Virus record (IMG/VR): IMGVR_UViG_3300005056_000001
Span: 64,001-128,000 of that record
From: a virus
Length of the DNA stretch: 64,000 nt
Strand: one strand, 5' to 3'
The notes beneath the pieces were generated by a model, which was not told the DNA's origin, ran no database searches, and was given only the letters and a program-made list of their open reading frames with translations. Position 1 is the first letter of the stretch. Every line of letters begins with the position of its first letter. Shown piece after piece: positions 1 to 7,903 of this stretch. The position numbers and the translations under genes were made by a program.

Positions 1-69
1 TCTACCATCAACCAATGCTGATATTAAAAGAACGTAACCCACAGCCTCCAATATTTCTTGTTTTATCAT
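1..69 (-). CDS. N-terminus of a gene running off the left edge
   Basis: The minus strand reads from an ATG at 69 off the window edge: MIKQEILEAVGYVLLI... (23 codons visible, hydrophobic after residue 7). Its ATG overlaps the TGA stop of the preceding small gene (ATGA at 66-69), the translational coupling used elsewhere in this window. The product is unknown because only the start is present. Confidence 0.5.
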   Translation of the reverse strand, partial: MIKQEILEAVGYVLLISALVDGR

Positions 70-270
70 TTCAATTTTTCTGCTTTAAACAAATTATCCT
101 TCTTCCATACCATTAATATTTCATCAACAGTCCCTCTCTTGTGTTTTTCGGTGTTGTATGGTATTAGCTTTGGACTCCCTGCACCAAAAAAAATTGTCTC
201 GAAGGAAATTCCCAAAATCTGAAACCAATAATAAAACCTCTTCTTCTGTGTATGAATCTTTGCCTTTCAT
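66..270 (-). pseudogene. Small unknown gene with one-base frameshift at a T8 run
   Basis: From ATG 270 the minus strand reads MKGKDSYTEEEVLLLVSDFG... for about 28 residues to a run of eight T (plus 186-193, eight A). It then leaves frame. Removing one T joins it to a second frame, ...PYNTEKHKRGTVDEILMVWK..., which ends at TGA 66-68 and overlaps the next ATG. The joined product of about 67 residues has the layout of small phage proteins with a YTEEEV start and a TVDE(W/I) end, which I recall only loosely. The homopolymer suggests a sequencing indel, slippage or a real mutation. The 92-residue open frame over the same bases (164-442) crosses the intergenic gap and is not preferred. Confidence 0.5.
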
Positions 271-410
271 TGTGATATGTTTTATATTCTGTTTTGTGAT
301 AGCATAAAGATATTGAAAACAGTCCGAAATAAAAGAGTATTAAAAATTTTAACAAAATATTAACACTTGGTATAAAGATATATCCTCTTGTAACTAGCCC
401 ACCCATACGA

Positions 411-1022
411 TCACAGGGTTGCTTTGTTCTTCTGAGAGTCAATAAAATCCTTGCTACTCATCCACCCACAATGCTCCATAGAATAAACCTCATCAACAGA
501 CTCGATCAAAGGAAGACAGTGTGTGGCTATAAATAGTTGTGTGTTTGAATTAATGGCGGTATCAATCGACTTAATCAATTCGTATTGATTTCTCAAAGAC
601 ATGGCTGATTCGGGTTCGTCAAAAAATGCAATGCAGTCTTTGAGCCTCCCAATGCCATTTACGGTAAATTCCTGAAGACATTCTCCGTGTGACATAAAAC
701 GGGCACCAAGTGCGGCACCAACCCCAATACCAACACTTTGACCCAACGGATTTGAATAATTCTGCACATCCGCCATTCGTGGATTGTCTTTCTCGGCGTC
801 AAAATAAAACATATCCACACCAACCGCATTTTCTGTTGAGGCAAATTGTAAAAACTTGGTGTTGTTGATATGTCCATTATCTCGAAGTAGGTGTAGAAGA
901 CTTGACTTTCCACAGCCTTGGTCACCCACGATAAGGTTCAATTCTTTACAGTCGATTTCTAGGCCCTGTGTGAGGTTTCCGTGGTGGTTTTCTAGTAGTG
1001 TAATTCTTTTAATGTAGATCAT
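411..1022 (-). CDS. Small ABC-type/AAA ATPase
   Basis: A 203-residue ATP-binding protein. Walker A GDQGCGKS is at 33-40, a signature-like SHGE at 111-114, Walker B IAFFDEPE at 131-138 and a switch histidine in IATHC near 168. This is the compact ABC/SMC-like ATPase layout (AAA_21-like, as in OLD or RloC-type heads) without a coiled coil or nuclease domain. It is the last sizeable gene of a minus-strand run, 22 bp after an LRR gene. The ATPase fold is secure; the partner and role are unknown. Confidence 0.8.
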   Translation of the reverse strand: MIYIKRITLLENHHGNLTQGLEIDCKELNLIVGDQGCGKSSLLHLLRDNGHINNTKFLQFASTENAVGVDMFYFDAEKDNPRMADVQNYSNPLGQSVGIGVGAALGARFMSHGECLQEFTVNGIGRLKDCIAFFDEPESAMSLRNQYELIKSIDTAINSNTQLFIATHCLPLIESVDEVYSMEHCGWMSSKDFIDSQKNKATL

Positions 1023-1044
1023 GTTTTGTTGTGTTGGTAATTGG

Positions 1045-1911
1045 TTATAGGTTAATTTTAGCTGTTGGGTGTGTTGGTTTTGTGGTTAGGTTGTTGTTGC
1101 TTAATTCTACAAGTTTCAACTTTGTCAGATATTGAATGTTTGGTGGCTTTGTTAATTGGTTGTTATTCAGGAATAACCATTCCAATTTTGCTAAACCTTT
1201 AAGTATTGGAGGATCCGTAAGTTGGTTATTATTCAGGTCTAACCAATCCAAGTTGGCCAAGTAGTTGAGGTTTGGCAGGGTCGTTAGTTGGTTATTTCCT
1301 AAGTCTATACGCTCCAAGCTGACCAACGAATCTAGGTTTGGTGGTGTATTTAGTTGATTGCGGTTCAAGTATAGCGACTTTAATTTGGTTAAATCTTTAA
1401 GATTCGGTGGTTTGGTTAATCGGTTATTATTCAAATTTACATACACCAACTTAGCCAAACCATTAAGATTTGGTGGGGTTGTTAATTGATTATTCTCTAA
1501 TTCTAAAAGGTTCAAATTTATTAATGAATCAATATTCGGTGGGGCTGTTAGTTGTGTACAACTCAAATCTAGATACTCCAAATTAACTAGACCATCAAGA
1601 TTGGGCGGTTTTGTTAGATGGATGTTATTTATATGCAAAACAGTCAAGTTAATCAAACCGTCAAATATTGGTGGGGCTGTTATCTTGGTGTTATTTATAC
1701 ACACTCGCTTTAATTTAAACACCTGCTCAACCTTGGAAAATAATTCGTCTGTGTATTTAACCTCGCCATGCATTAGTAGGAATTGATATGTATTAATTAT
1801 GTCAGGAAATACACTTAGTACATTCACATTCCCGTTACGAATTTCAATCATTGCAATATCAACATTTTCGACACCAATTGTCGAAAGTAACCGTTTTATT
1901 TTATTCTTCAT
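1045..1911 (-). CDS. LRR protein, PP-type family (about 10 repeats)
   Basis: 288 residues. An N-terminal helical module of about 75 residues (NVDIAMIEIRNGNVNVLSVFP, then FLLMHGEV and LFSKVEQVFKL) is followed by about ten 22-residue leucine-rich repeats of form LxxLxLxxNxLTxPPxLxGLxN. The protein ends in the family tail THPTAKINL. No signal peptide or membrane segment, so probably cytoplasmic. It is the downstream neighbour of a close paralog (52 bp gap) and precedes the ATPase. LRR solenoids bind proteins; the target is unknown. Confidence 0.9.
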   Translation of the reverse strand: MKNKIKRLLSTIGVENVDIAMIEIRNGNVNVLSVFPDIINTYQFLLMHGEVKYTDELFSKVEQVFKLKRVCINNTKITAPPIFDGLINLTVLHINNIHLTKPPNLDGLVNLEYLDLSCTQLTAPPNIDSLINLNLLELENNQLTTPPNLNGLAKLVYVNLNNNRLTKPPNLKDLTKLKSLYLNRNQLNTPPNLDSLVSLERIDLGNNQLTTLPNLNYLANLDWLDLNNNQLTDPPILKGLAKLEWLFLNNNQLTKPPNIQYLTKLKLVELSNNNLTTKPTHPTAKINL

Positions 1912-1963
1912 TTCTGTCTTGTTATATAGTGATGGTATGTCACCGTGGATTAAATTGTCATGC

Positions 1964-2986
1964 TTAGATGTTAATTTTTGCTGTTGGGTGTGTTAGCTGT
2001 ATTTTTAGGTGTGTTAGGTTTGGTGTTAGGCTGTTGTTCTCTAAACCTAAAAACTCTAGATTAGCCAAACTATCAACGTTTGGCGGAGTCGTTAATTGAT
2101 TGCCGTCTAGATATAACCACTTTAAACTTACCAATCCTTCAAGTATTGGTGGCGCAGTTAATTGATTGTCGTCTAAGTGCAAATGTCTTAACATGACCAA
2201 GCCTTCAAGTATCGGTGAAATTGTTAGTCTATTGTGGTTCAGGAATAACCGATCCAACTTTATCAAACCTTCAAGTATTGGTGGGTGATTCAGCTTGTTG
2301 TCCTCTAAATCCAACCTCTCCAAATTGACTAGACCATCAAGTATCGGTGGACGGCTCAAACTGTTGGTTGTTAAATCCAAACGCTTCAACTGTATCAAAC
2401 CTCCAAGTATTGGAGGTTCTATTAGTCGATTGTAGCTCAGATCTAAAGCCTCTAACCTGTACAATCCATTAAGAACAGGCGGGAGTGTTAGTTTGTTGTG
2501 GTTAATGTACACATGCTCTAGATTGACCAACCCCCCAAGAATGGGCGGTGTCGTTAATTTGTTGTTGGTCAAGCTTAATTTCTTCAGCTTGACCAAGCCC
2601 TCGAGGCTTGGTGGTGTAGTTAATCTGTTGTTGCTTAACACCAACCTCTTTAGGTTTACCAAACCGTTAAGAATAGGCGATGTCGATGAGGTTAGTTTAT
2701 TGTTGCTCAGATATAACTGTTCCAAATTAACCAATCCATCAAGAATTACTATGTGCTTTAGGTTGTTGTTTAAGTATAAACGCTTCAGTCTGAAAACTTG
2801 CTCAATCTTACAAAATATATCATCCGTGGCTTTAACCTTGTCATTACACAGTAGGAATTTATAGGTGTCGAGTATGTTCGGAAACACACTCAACACATCC
2901 ACGTTCCCGTTGCGAAAATTAGCCATTGCAAGATCTATATTTACATCGTCGCCTGATACTAGGAGTTGTTTTATTTTATTGTTCAT
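1964..2986 (-). CDS. LRR protein, PP-type family (about 12 repeats)
   Basis: 340 residues from ATG 2986 (MNNKIKQLLVSGDDVNIDLAM). I prefer this start over one 33 bp upstream because it matches the paralogs and leaves a 4-bp gap to the upstream gene. N-terminal module with GDDxNIxLAMxxFRNGNVDVLSVFP, then about twelve 22-residue repeats, then the tail LTHPTAKINI. No secretion signal. The second repeat is slightly expanded (SSTSPILNG). Confidence 0.9.
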   Translation of the reverse strand: MNNKIKQLLVSGDDVNIDLAMANFRNGNVDVLSVFPNILDTYKFLLCNDKVKATDDIFCKIEQVFRLKRLYLNNNLKHIVILDGLVNLEQLYLSNNKLTSSTSPILNGLVNLKRLVLSNNRLTTPPSLEGLVKLKKLSLTNNKLTTPPILGGLVNLEHVYINHNKLTLPPVLNGLYRLEALDLSYNRLIEPPILGGLIQLKRLDLTTNSLSRPPILDGLVNLERLDLEDNKLNHPPILEGLIKLDRLFLNHNRLTISPILEGLVMLRHLHLDDNQLTAPPILEGLVSLKWLYLDGNQLTTPPNVDSLANLEFLGLENNSLTPNLTHLKIQLTHPTAKINI

Positions 2987-2990
2987 TCTT

Positions 2991-3845
2991 TTAATCTTCC
3001 TTAAGGCTATACAAATCAAAAAATTTCACAAAATCAGCACAGTCCTCATTCGTTTTAAATTTTATTTCGGCTCCATTATTCGAGGCAAAAAATCGAATCG
3101 ACTTGACACAACTCTCCTTGTTTTCTAGCTTATAGGTCTGTATTACCATACTATCCCCGCTATTTTTTGGAATATCGGCATATAGTTCCGATATCACAGG
3201 AATCCCTGTCTCATACAGACTCAAGGCCCTAAGCAAGGCACGCAGTCTCCAACAACCGCTACTCTCTAGGGTGCTTTGATAAGTCCAAAGAGAATAAAGC
3301 CATACATCGGTTTTCAATGATTTACCTTTGATGTTCATTCTTTTTTGACTGTGTAAGACAGACTTTAAGTCTTCCTTGCACTTATGTACGCCGCTATCAA
3401 AAAGACCTTGTCCGTTTAATTGTTGGACATACACAGGAAGCAATTCGGTGGACAGATCCCTCATATTCACAAGCGTTGACTTTGTGTCACTGTCAATATT
3501 TAAATCAAGGTTATACGCATGGTTTAAGTATCTTGTGTATCTGTCAATGATGTCATAGACACGACACATGTGTATAATTTCCAAACGCTCGGACAGTTTA
3601 GAAAAATTATATTCCAAGACATCCTCCCTGTCGGAAACATCGTCACCCTTGATCCAAAATTTTTCGGGCGGGCAATTGTACTTGTGGAGCTCCATTAGTT
3701 GGTCAATATACTTTCTGTGGGCATCATTGGACTCGTTCAGCCCGTCCAAGTCGGCCTGAAGAATTGCCAAATATTCACGGTCTGACTTTGAGAAAATTGA
3801 TTTTTCTTCTAATTCAACATTTAAGATGTCGTTTAATAATGTCAT
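2991..3845 (-). CDS. Unknown protein, 284 aa
   Basis: Not recognised. Charged and mostly helical by composition, with two cysteines in its middle part (CPPEKF near residue 58 and CR near 94) and no signal peptide. Start and upstream stop overlap as TAATG at 3843-3847, so it is translationally coupled to the 123-residue gene before it and probably transcribed from the promoter at 4245-4276 with the downstream LRR genes. Confidence 0.8.
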   Translation of the reverse strand: MTLLNDILNVELEEKSIFSKSDREYLAILQADLDGLNESNDAHRKYIDQLMELHKYNCPPEKFWIKGDDVSDREDVLEYNFSKLSERLEIIHMCRVYDIIDRYTRYLNHAYNLDLNIDSDTKSTLVNMRDLSTELLPVYVQQLNGQGLFDSGVHKCKEDLKSVLHSQKRMNIKGKSLKTDVWLYSLWTYQSTLESSGCWRLRALLRALSLYETGIPVISELYADIPKNSGDSMVIQTYKLENKESCVKSIRFFASNNGAEIKFKTNEDCADFVKFFDLYSLKED

Positions 3846-4216
3846 TATTTTTTGTTTTGTGTTGATTCGAAATATGCCATATAAACCGCCTCTTGTTCTC
3901 TGAACGAGGAGTCTTTTAATTTATGGAAAAAGTTTTGGACACGTGTTTCGTGTTGGTTCCGTTTCCATGCCTCGATCTCGGTGTCAGATTCTAGCCTATA
4001 GAATGTTGGGTGCCATCCGTCGCCTCCAATTTGTTTGAATGTGATGGTGTTTTTATGCTCGGTGGGCGTTTCTATACGGTTTATTCTCTCGCCTGCCTTT
4101 GTGATTGCCTGAGTTTTGGTGACACGGTCAATTACATGCTTTTTGATGAATCCGCTTTTTGTTGTTTCGTAAAGAACCTCTCCAAGTTCTAGTATATGTC
4201 TCTTGATTGTGGGCAT
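3845..4216 (-). CDS. Unknown protein, 123 aa
   Basis: Not recognised. Basic N-terminal half (KSGFIKKHVIDRVTK) and a helical C-terminal half rich in Glu, Gln and aromatics. It is the first gene behind a good Bacteroidota-type promoter (4245-4276) and overlaps the next gene by one base, so it likely heads a minus-strand operon running toward the ATPase gene. Confidence 0.75.
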   Translation of the reverse strand: MPTIKRHILELGEVLYETTKSGFIKKHVIDRVTKTQAITKAGERINRIETPTEHKNTITFKQIGGDGWHPTFYRLESDTEIEAWKRNQHETRVQNFFHKLKDSSFREQEAVYMAYFESTQNKK

Positions 4217-4237
4217 TATATGATTTTATATTAATTT

Positions 4238-4380
4238 GATAGCACTAAGGTATGGAATAACATTCAAAAAACAAAATCGTTTTGTGGGAAATGTTGGTTT
4301 TAACGTTTTGTTAACGTTTTTTTGGTGGCTTTAGAGGGCTTTGTTGTGAACCCATCTTATTCCTTGATGGTGTATTGTGG
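4238..4380. repeat. Duplicated intergenic leader, copy 1
   Basis: About 143 bp closely matching 4887-5029. Shared blocks include GATAGCACTAAGGTATGG, a TTAACGTTTTGTTAA element, TTTAGAGGGCTTTGTTGTGA and CTTGATGGTGTATTGTGG. Each copy lies upstream of a minus-strand gene and contains its promoter. Nothing in it looks coding. Confidence 0.85.
4245..4276 (-). promoter_or_regulatory. Promoter TTTTG-N19-TACCTTAG
   Basis: On the minus strand TTTTG (4276-4272) is followed after 19 bases by TACCTTAG (4252-4245). This is close to the Bacteroidota consensus TTTG-N19-TAnnTTTG. The downstream gene starts at 4216. An almost identical promoter sits in the second leader copy. Confidence 0.6.
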
Positions 4381-4457
4381 GGTTGTGCATGGTTTTTTGT
4401 TATGGAGAGTTGACATCCGACGAGATCTAGTCTTGGTTTTGATGTATTAGTCGGTAG

Positions 4458-4865
4458 CTAAAAATTGATATAAAATCCTCCTATAGTTTGGATATGCATA
4501 TCGCCTGAACAGCTAGAATTAAGGTAGTAGCCCTCGGACAGCAGTTCGTTAAAGTAGTCCGTATCCAATGTCTCACCGTCAATAAGTTCCAATAGCTCTA
4601 GTAGTTCCTCTTCGGTTTCTCTTATAATATAGTGTGTATCGTCCCCTGATTCAAACGTCGCCTGAAAACCTTCCCTACTCCATGTTTTAGAATACCCCAA
4701 GTAGGTTATAATTAAATCTTTTTCGGCGGTCTCTGTCTTGAAATCTCTCTGAAATCTCCTAATGTCACATCCCGAAAGGTTTTCATAATTAACCATTTTC
4801 ATATTAGTTTTATGGTCTAACCAAGTATTCCTGTAGTTTTTAAGAGTTGTTTTTATTGTAGTCAT
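4458..4865 (-). CDS. Unknown protein, 135 aa
   Basis: Not recognised. Acidic in its second half (a Glu/Leu-rich stretch EEELLELLELIDGE near residue 85-98) with a C-terminal SSCSGDMHIQTIGG segment. It is a single gene flanked on both sides by copies of the duplicated leader and preceded by its own promoter. The flanking repeats suggest the unit arose by duplication of a leader or deletion/insertion between leaders. Confidence 0.75.
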   Translation of the reverse strand: MTTIKTTLKNYRNTWLDHKTNMKMVNYENLSGCDIRRFQRDFKTETAEKDLIITYLGYSKTWSREGFQATFESGDDTHYIIRETEEELLELLELIDGETLDTDYFNELLSEGYYLNSSCSGDMHIQTIGGFYINF

Positions 4866-4886
4866 TATCTTGATTTATGATTAGTT

Positions 4887-5029
4887 GATAGCACTAAGGT
4901 ATGGAATAACATTAAATAAACAAAATCGTTTTGTGGAAAATATTGGCTTTAACGTTTTGTTAACGTTTTTGGTGGGTGGCTTTAGAGGGCTTTGTTGTGA
5001 ACACATCTTCCTTGATGGTGTATTGTGGG
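4887..5029. repeat. Duplicated intergenic leader, copy 2
   Basis: Second copy of the 143-bp leader at 4238-4380, with a few substitutions and small indels. It fills the gap between the 5031-5972 LRR gene and the 135-residue gene and carries the latter's promoter. Confidence 0.85.
4894..4925 (-). promoter_or_regulatory. Promoter TTTTG-N19-TACCTTAG
   Basis: On the minus strand TTTTG (4925-4921), 19 bases, then TACCTTAG (4901-4894), the same arrangement as at 4245-4276. The gene start is at 4865. Confidence 0.6.
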
Positions 5030-5030
5030 T

Positions 5031-5972
5031 TTAAATGACGATCTCTGCCGTGGGATGTGTTGGTGGGATGGTTAATTGGTTGTTTTTCAAGTTTAAATAC
5101 CTCAACTTAACCAACCCATCAAGATTGGGAGATGTTGCTAACAGATTGTTTTTTAAATCTATAAACTCCAAGTTGATTAGCGAATCAAGGTTTGGGGGAG
5201 AACTTAATTTGTTGTTTCTCAAAAATAACATCTCCAACTTAACCAAGTCTTCAAGATTCGGTGGGGTCGTTAGTTGGTTGACTCCCAAATTCAAACGCTC
5301 CAAGGTAACCAAACCGTTTAGTGTTGGTGTTTTGGTTAGTTGGTTATGGCTAAGGTATAAAATCTTTAAATTTACCAACCCTGAAGTGTTCGGGGTAATC
5401 GTCAATTGGTTATTGTCCAAGTTTAAATATTCCAACTTAACCAATCCTTCAAGATTTGGTGGGGCTGTCAGTTGATTAATCTTCAAGTTTAAATATTCCA
5501 AGTTTATCAAGCCTTCAAGTATTGGCGGTTTTGTCAAATCATTGTCCTCCAAATTTAAATACTCTAACCGATACAAATTAACCAAACCCTCAAGATTTGG
5601 AGCAATCGTTAATTTATTATTGGTCAAATTTAAAACCCTTAAGCTGACTAGACCTTTTAGTATTGGCGGGGTGGTTAAGTGGTTGTTATACAAAAATAAC
5701 AGCGTCAGGTTCACTAACCCTTCGAGTATTGGCGGGGTTGTTAGTTGCATATTGTCTAAAGATAGTGTTTTTATTTTAAACACCTGCTCAACCTTACAAA
5801 ACAAGTCGTCAGACACATTTACTTTGTTGTGACTTACCAAAAAATCATATGTGTCAAGTATCCTAGGAAAAATACTCAACACATCAACATTCCCGTTACG
5901 AAAATTAGCCATTGCGAGTTCTATGTTTGCATCGTCGCCTGTGGTTAGTAGTTGTTTTATTTGGTTGTGCAT
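5031..5972 (-). CDS. LRR protein, PP-type family (about 11 repeats)
   Basis: 313 residues. N-terminal module MHNQIKQLLTTGDDANIELAM... with FRNGNVDVLSIFP, then about eleven 22-residue repeats, one of them lengthened by three residues (VNLYRLEYL), and the tail THPTAEIVI. Its first 50 residues are nearly identical to those of the next LRR gene upstream (6002-7000), which points to recent duplication. No signal peptide. Confidence 0.9.
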   Translation of the reverse strand: MHNQIKQLLTTGDDANIELAMANFRNGNVDVLSIFPRILDTYDFLVSHNKVNVSDDLFCKVEQVFKIKTLSLDNMQLTTPPILEGLVNLTLLFLYNNHLTTPPILKGLVSLRVLNLTNNKLTIAPNLEGLVNLYRLEYLNLEDNDLTKPPILEGLINLEYLNLKINQLTAPPNLEGLVKLEYLNLDNNQLTITPNTSGLVNLKILYLSHNQLTKTPTLNGLVTLERLNLGVNQLTTPPNLEDLVKLEMLFLRNNKLSSPPNLDSLINLEFIDLKNNLLATSPNLDGLVKLRYLNLKNNQLTIPPTHPTAEIVI

Positions 5973-6001
5973 TGTTTTTTGTTGTTTTGTGTCGCCGTGG
6001 A

Positions 6002-7000
6002 TTAAATATCAATATGTGCCGTAGGGTGTGTTGGTGTACTTGTTAGTTGGTTGTTCTCTAAATCTAAACGATCCAAATTAACTAAAGTATCAATGATTGG
6101 TGATGTCGTCAGTCGGTTGTTGTATAAGTACAAAGCTCTTAGATTGGTCAATAATTTAAGATTAGGTGGTGTAGTTAATTGGTTATCGCCCAAATCCAAC
6201 CACATCAACCCTACCAAACCTTCAATAATTGTTGTGTTGGTTAATCGGTTACAATTCAAATACAAACAAGTCAAGTTAATTACCCCCCTAAGATCAGGAG
6301 AGCTCGTCAATACGTTACTGCTCAAATCTAACCACACTAGGTTAACCAATCCTTCAAGAATTAGTGGTGTCGTCAGTCGGTTCTCGCTCAAATCCAAACG
6401 CTTCAATTTTGCTAAATTCATAAGCTTTGGTGGTGTCGTTAATCGGTTTCTGCCTAGGGTTAAACGCTCCAAATTCACTAACGTATTAAGTGTTGGTGAA
6501 TCTGTTAGTTTGTTACTGCCTAAGTTTAAACCCTTTAAATTAACCAATCCATCAACTATTGGCGGATTAGTCAGTTGGTTATTGGTCAAATATAGAACCT
6601 CTAACCTTACCAACTTATCAAGAATCGGCGAAGTGGTTAACTTGTTATTATTCAAGTATAACCGCTTTAAATTAACCAACCCTTCAAGTATTGGCGGATT
6701 CGTTAATTGGTTCTTCCCCAAGTCCAAAACCTCCAAATTAATCAATCCCTCAAGTATTGGCGGACTAGTTAGTCGGTTACTAACTAAACTTAATCGTTTC
6801 AATCTAAAAACCTGCTCAACCTTAGAAAATAAGTCATCCGTGGATTTTACCTTGGCGTGCCATAGCAAGAATTTATACGTGTCAAATATCCTAGGAAAAA
6901 TACTCAACACATCAACATTCCCATTACGAAAATTAGCCATTGCGAGTTCTATGTTTACATCGTCGCCCGTGGTTAGTAGTTGTTTTATTTGGTTGTGCAT
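6002..7000 (-). CDS. LRR protein, PP-type family (about 12 repeats)
   Basis: 332 residues, starting MHNQIKQLLTTGDDVNIELAM like its downstream paralog, then about twelve 22-residue repeats and the tail THPTAHIDI. Repeats 8 and 9 (SSPDLRGVIN, NTTIIEGLVG) diverge from the PP consensus. A 326-residue open frame on the opposite strand is a by-product of the repeats. A perfect hairpin (7024-7062) separates it from the upstream gene. Confidence 0.9.
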   Translation of the reverse strand: MHNQIKQLLTTGDDVNIELAMANFRNGNVDVLSIFPRIFDTYKFLLWHAKVKSTDDLFSKVEQVFRLKRLSLVSNRLTSPPILEGLINLEVLDLGKNQLTNPPILEGLVNLKRLYLNNNKLTTSPILDKLVRLEVLYLTNNQLTNPPIVDGLVNLKGLNLGSNKLTDSPTLNTLVNLERLTLGRNRLTTPPKLMNLAKLKRLDLSENRLTTPLILEGLVNLVWLDLSSNVLTSSPDLRGVINLTCLYLNCNRLTNTTIIEGLVGLMWLDLGDNQLTTPPNLKLLTNLRALYLYNNRLTTSPIIDTLVNLDRLDLENNQLTSTPTHPTAHIDI

Positions 7001-7023
7001 TGTTTTTATTATTTTTGATTTGA

Positions 7024-7062
7024 GGCCCTAGAACACAAGACTCGTTAATGTGTTCTAGGGCC
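7024..7062 (-). terminator. Perfect 14-bp stem hairpin between genes
   Basis: GGCCCTAGAACACA (7024-7037) pairs perfectly with TGTGTTCTAGGGCC (7049-7062) around an 11-base loop. It lies six bases after the stop of 7068-7556 and 24 bp before the next start. There is no clear U-run on either strand, so it could be a processing or stability hairpin rather than a terminator. Confidence 0.6.
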
Positions 7063-7067
7063 TGTGT

Positions 7068-7556
7068 CTATTCGGTGTCTTCAAAAAGTCTTAGATCTTT
7101 TGACTGTACAAGATATTTTAGATCTTTTATCTGTACAAGATGTGGCACATTACCTTTAAGCACAACACATGTCTTGTCAGTCATGAATTTAACAACACAA
7201 ACAGAACCTAATTTCAGCGTGTGAGGTTTCGAACCACTTTCGAAATTGCTATTCCCAATCACCACAACACTATTCCCAATCTCAATCCTCGGAACAACGG
7301 AAACAACGGGAATATTCCCAATAACATCCCCAACACAATCAACCTCCTCAATCATATACTCCCCACCCGTAAACACGGTCTCAATCGCTTGGAGCTTTTC
7401 GATGTAAATCTCAAGATTTGACATCATTGCAACAAGGGCCTCTTTTTGTGTTGCCCCATATCCTCCGATATGTTCGTTTATGTCGGAGAGGTAGGCCTCA
7501 AATGATTGATGCTTTCCTTTGCCGTCGTTGTGTAGTTTGATTTTTATGTTTTCCAT
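7068..7556 (-). CDS. Unknown protein with HicB-like N-terminus
   Basis: 162 residues. Residues 17-57 (SFEAYLSDINEHIGGYGAT, then EALVAMMSNLEIYIEKL) follow the beta-beta-beta-alpha pattern of HicB/DUF1902-like antitoxin folds, but no HicA toxin lies next to it. The C-terminal half is beta-rich (EIGNSVVVIG, GSVCVVKFM), SH3-like by feel. Two bases separate it from the next gene upstream, so they share a transcript. The HicB relation is a guess. Confidence 0.75.
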   Translation of the reverse strand: MENIKIKLHNDGKGKHQSFEAYLSDINEHIGGYGATQKEALVAMMSNLEIYIEKLQAIETVFTGGEYMIEEVDCVGDVIGNIPVVSVVPRIEIGNSVVVIGNSNFESGSKPHTLKLGSVCVVKFMTDKTCVVLKGNVPHLVQIKDLKYLVQSKDLRLFEDTE

Positions 7557-7558
7557 GT

Positions 7559-7891
7559 TTAGTTGCAGTTACTTTCTTTCCAACCTTTTTTATAGGTGGA
7601 TTCGATTAGGTTATTAATATGTTTTTGCACGGATTCAAAGGGTTCAACCCTCAAGACTATTTTGTTTACGACGTCATACACGTCTTGGCTTGTTTTCTTG
7701 GGATCAGAAAAAGTTGATGTTATTATTTGGCCCAATACACCCTTCTTGTTTACGTATACCACCACATCCAAGATACTCACAGAAGGGTCTAGTTTGTAAC
7801 AGACCTCATTGACGAACATGTCCATGTGACACCCGTCTTTTTTAAGGACAGCCCAACCACCTTCTTCTTTACATTCTCCTATTTTAATCAT
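7559..7891 (-). CDS. Unknown protein, 110 aa
   Basis: Not recognised. A compact alpha/beta composition with cysteines at 7, 21, 31 and 109 and no membrane segment. It sits between the dikinase-like gene (12 bp upstream) and the HicB-like gene (2 bp downstream), apparently in one operon. Confidence 0.75.
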   Translation of the reverse strand: MIKIGECKEEGGWAVLKKDGCHMDMFVNEVCYKLDPSVSILDVVVYVNKKGVLGQIITSTFSDPKKTSQDVYDVVNKIVLRVEPFESVQKHINNLIESTYKKGWKESNCN

Positions 7892-7903
7892 TTTTGTATA
7901 ATT

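Noticed and set aside
164-442. 92-residue minus-strand frame at the left end
   Set aside because: Its sequence changes character half-way, runs through the gap after the ATPase gene, and ends without any link to the next gene. The frameshifted small gene at 66-270 explains the region better through the ATGA junction.
6051-7031. 326-residue plus-strand open frame antisense to the LRR gene 6002-7000 (and similar frames at 5035-5475, 37666-38280)
   Set aside because: LRR repeats with PP/NQL codons keep the opposite strand open and give repetitive KPSxxGGVV text. The minus-strand LRR gene has the coherent family start, repeats and tail.
7068-7556. HicAB toxin-antitoxin pair
   Set aside because: The HicB-like feel of the N-terminus is weak, and neither neighbour resembles the small HicA toxin.
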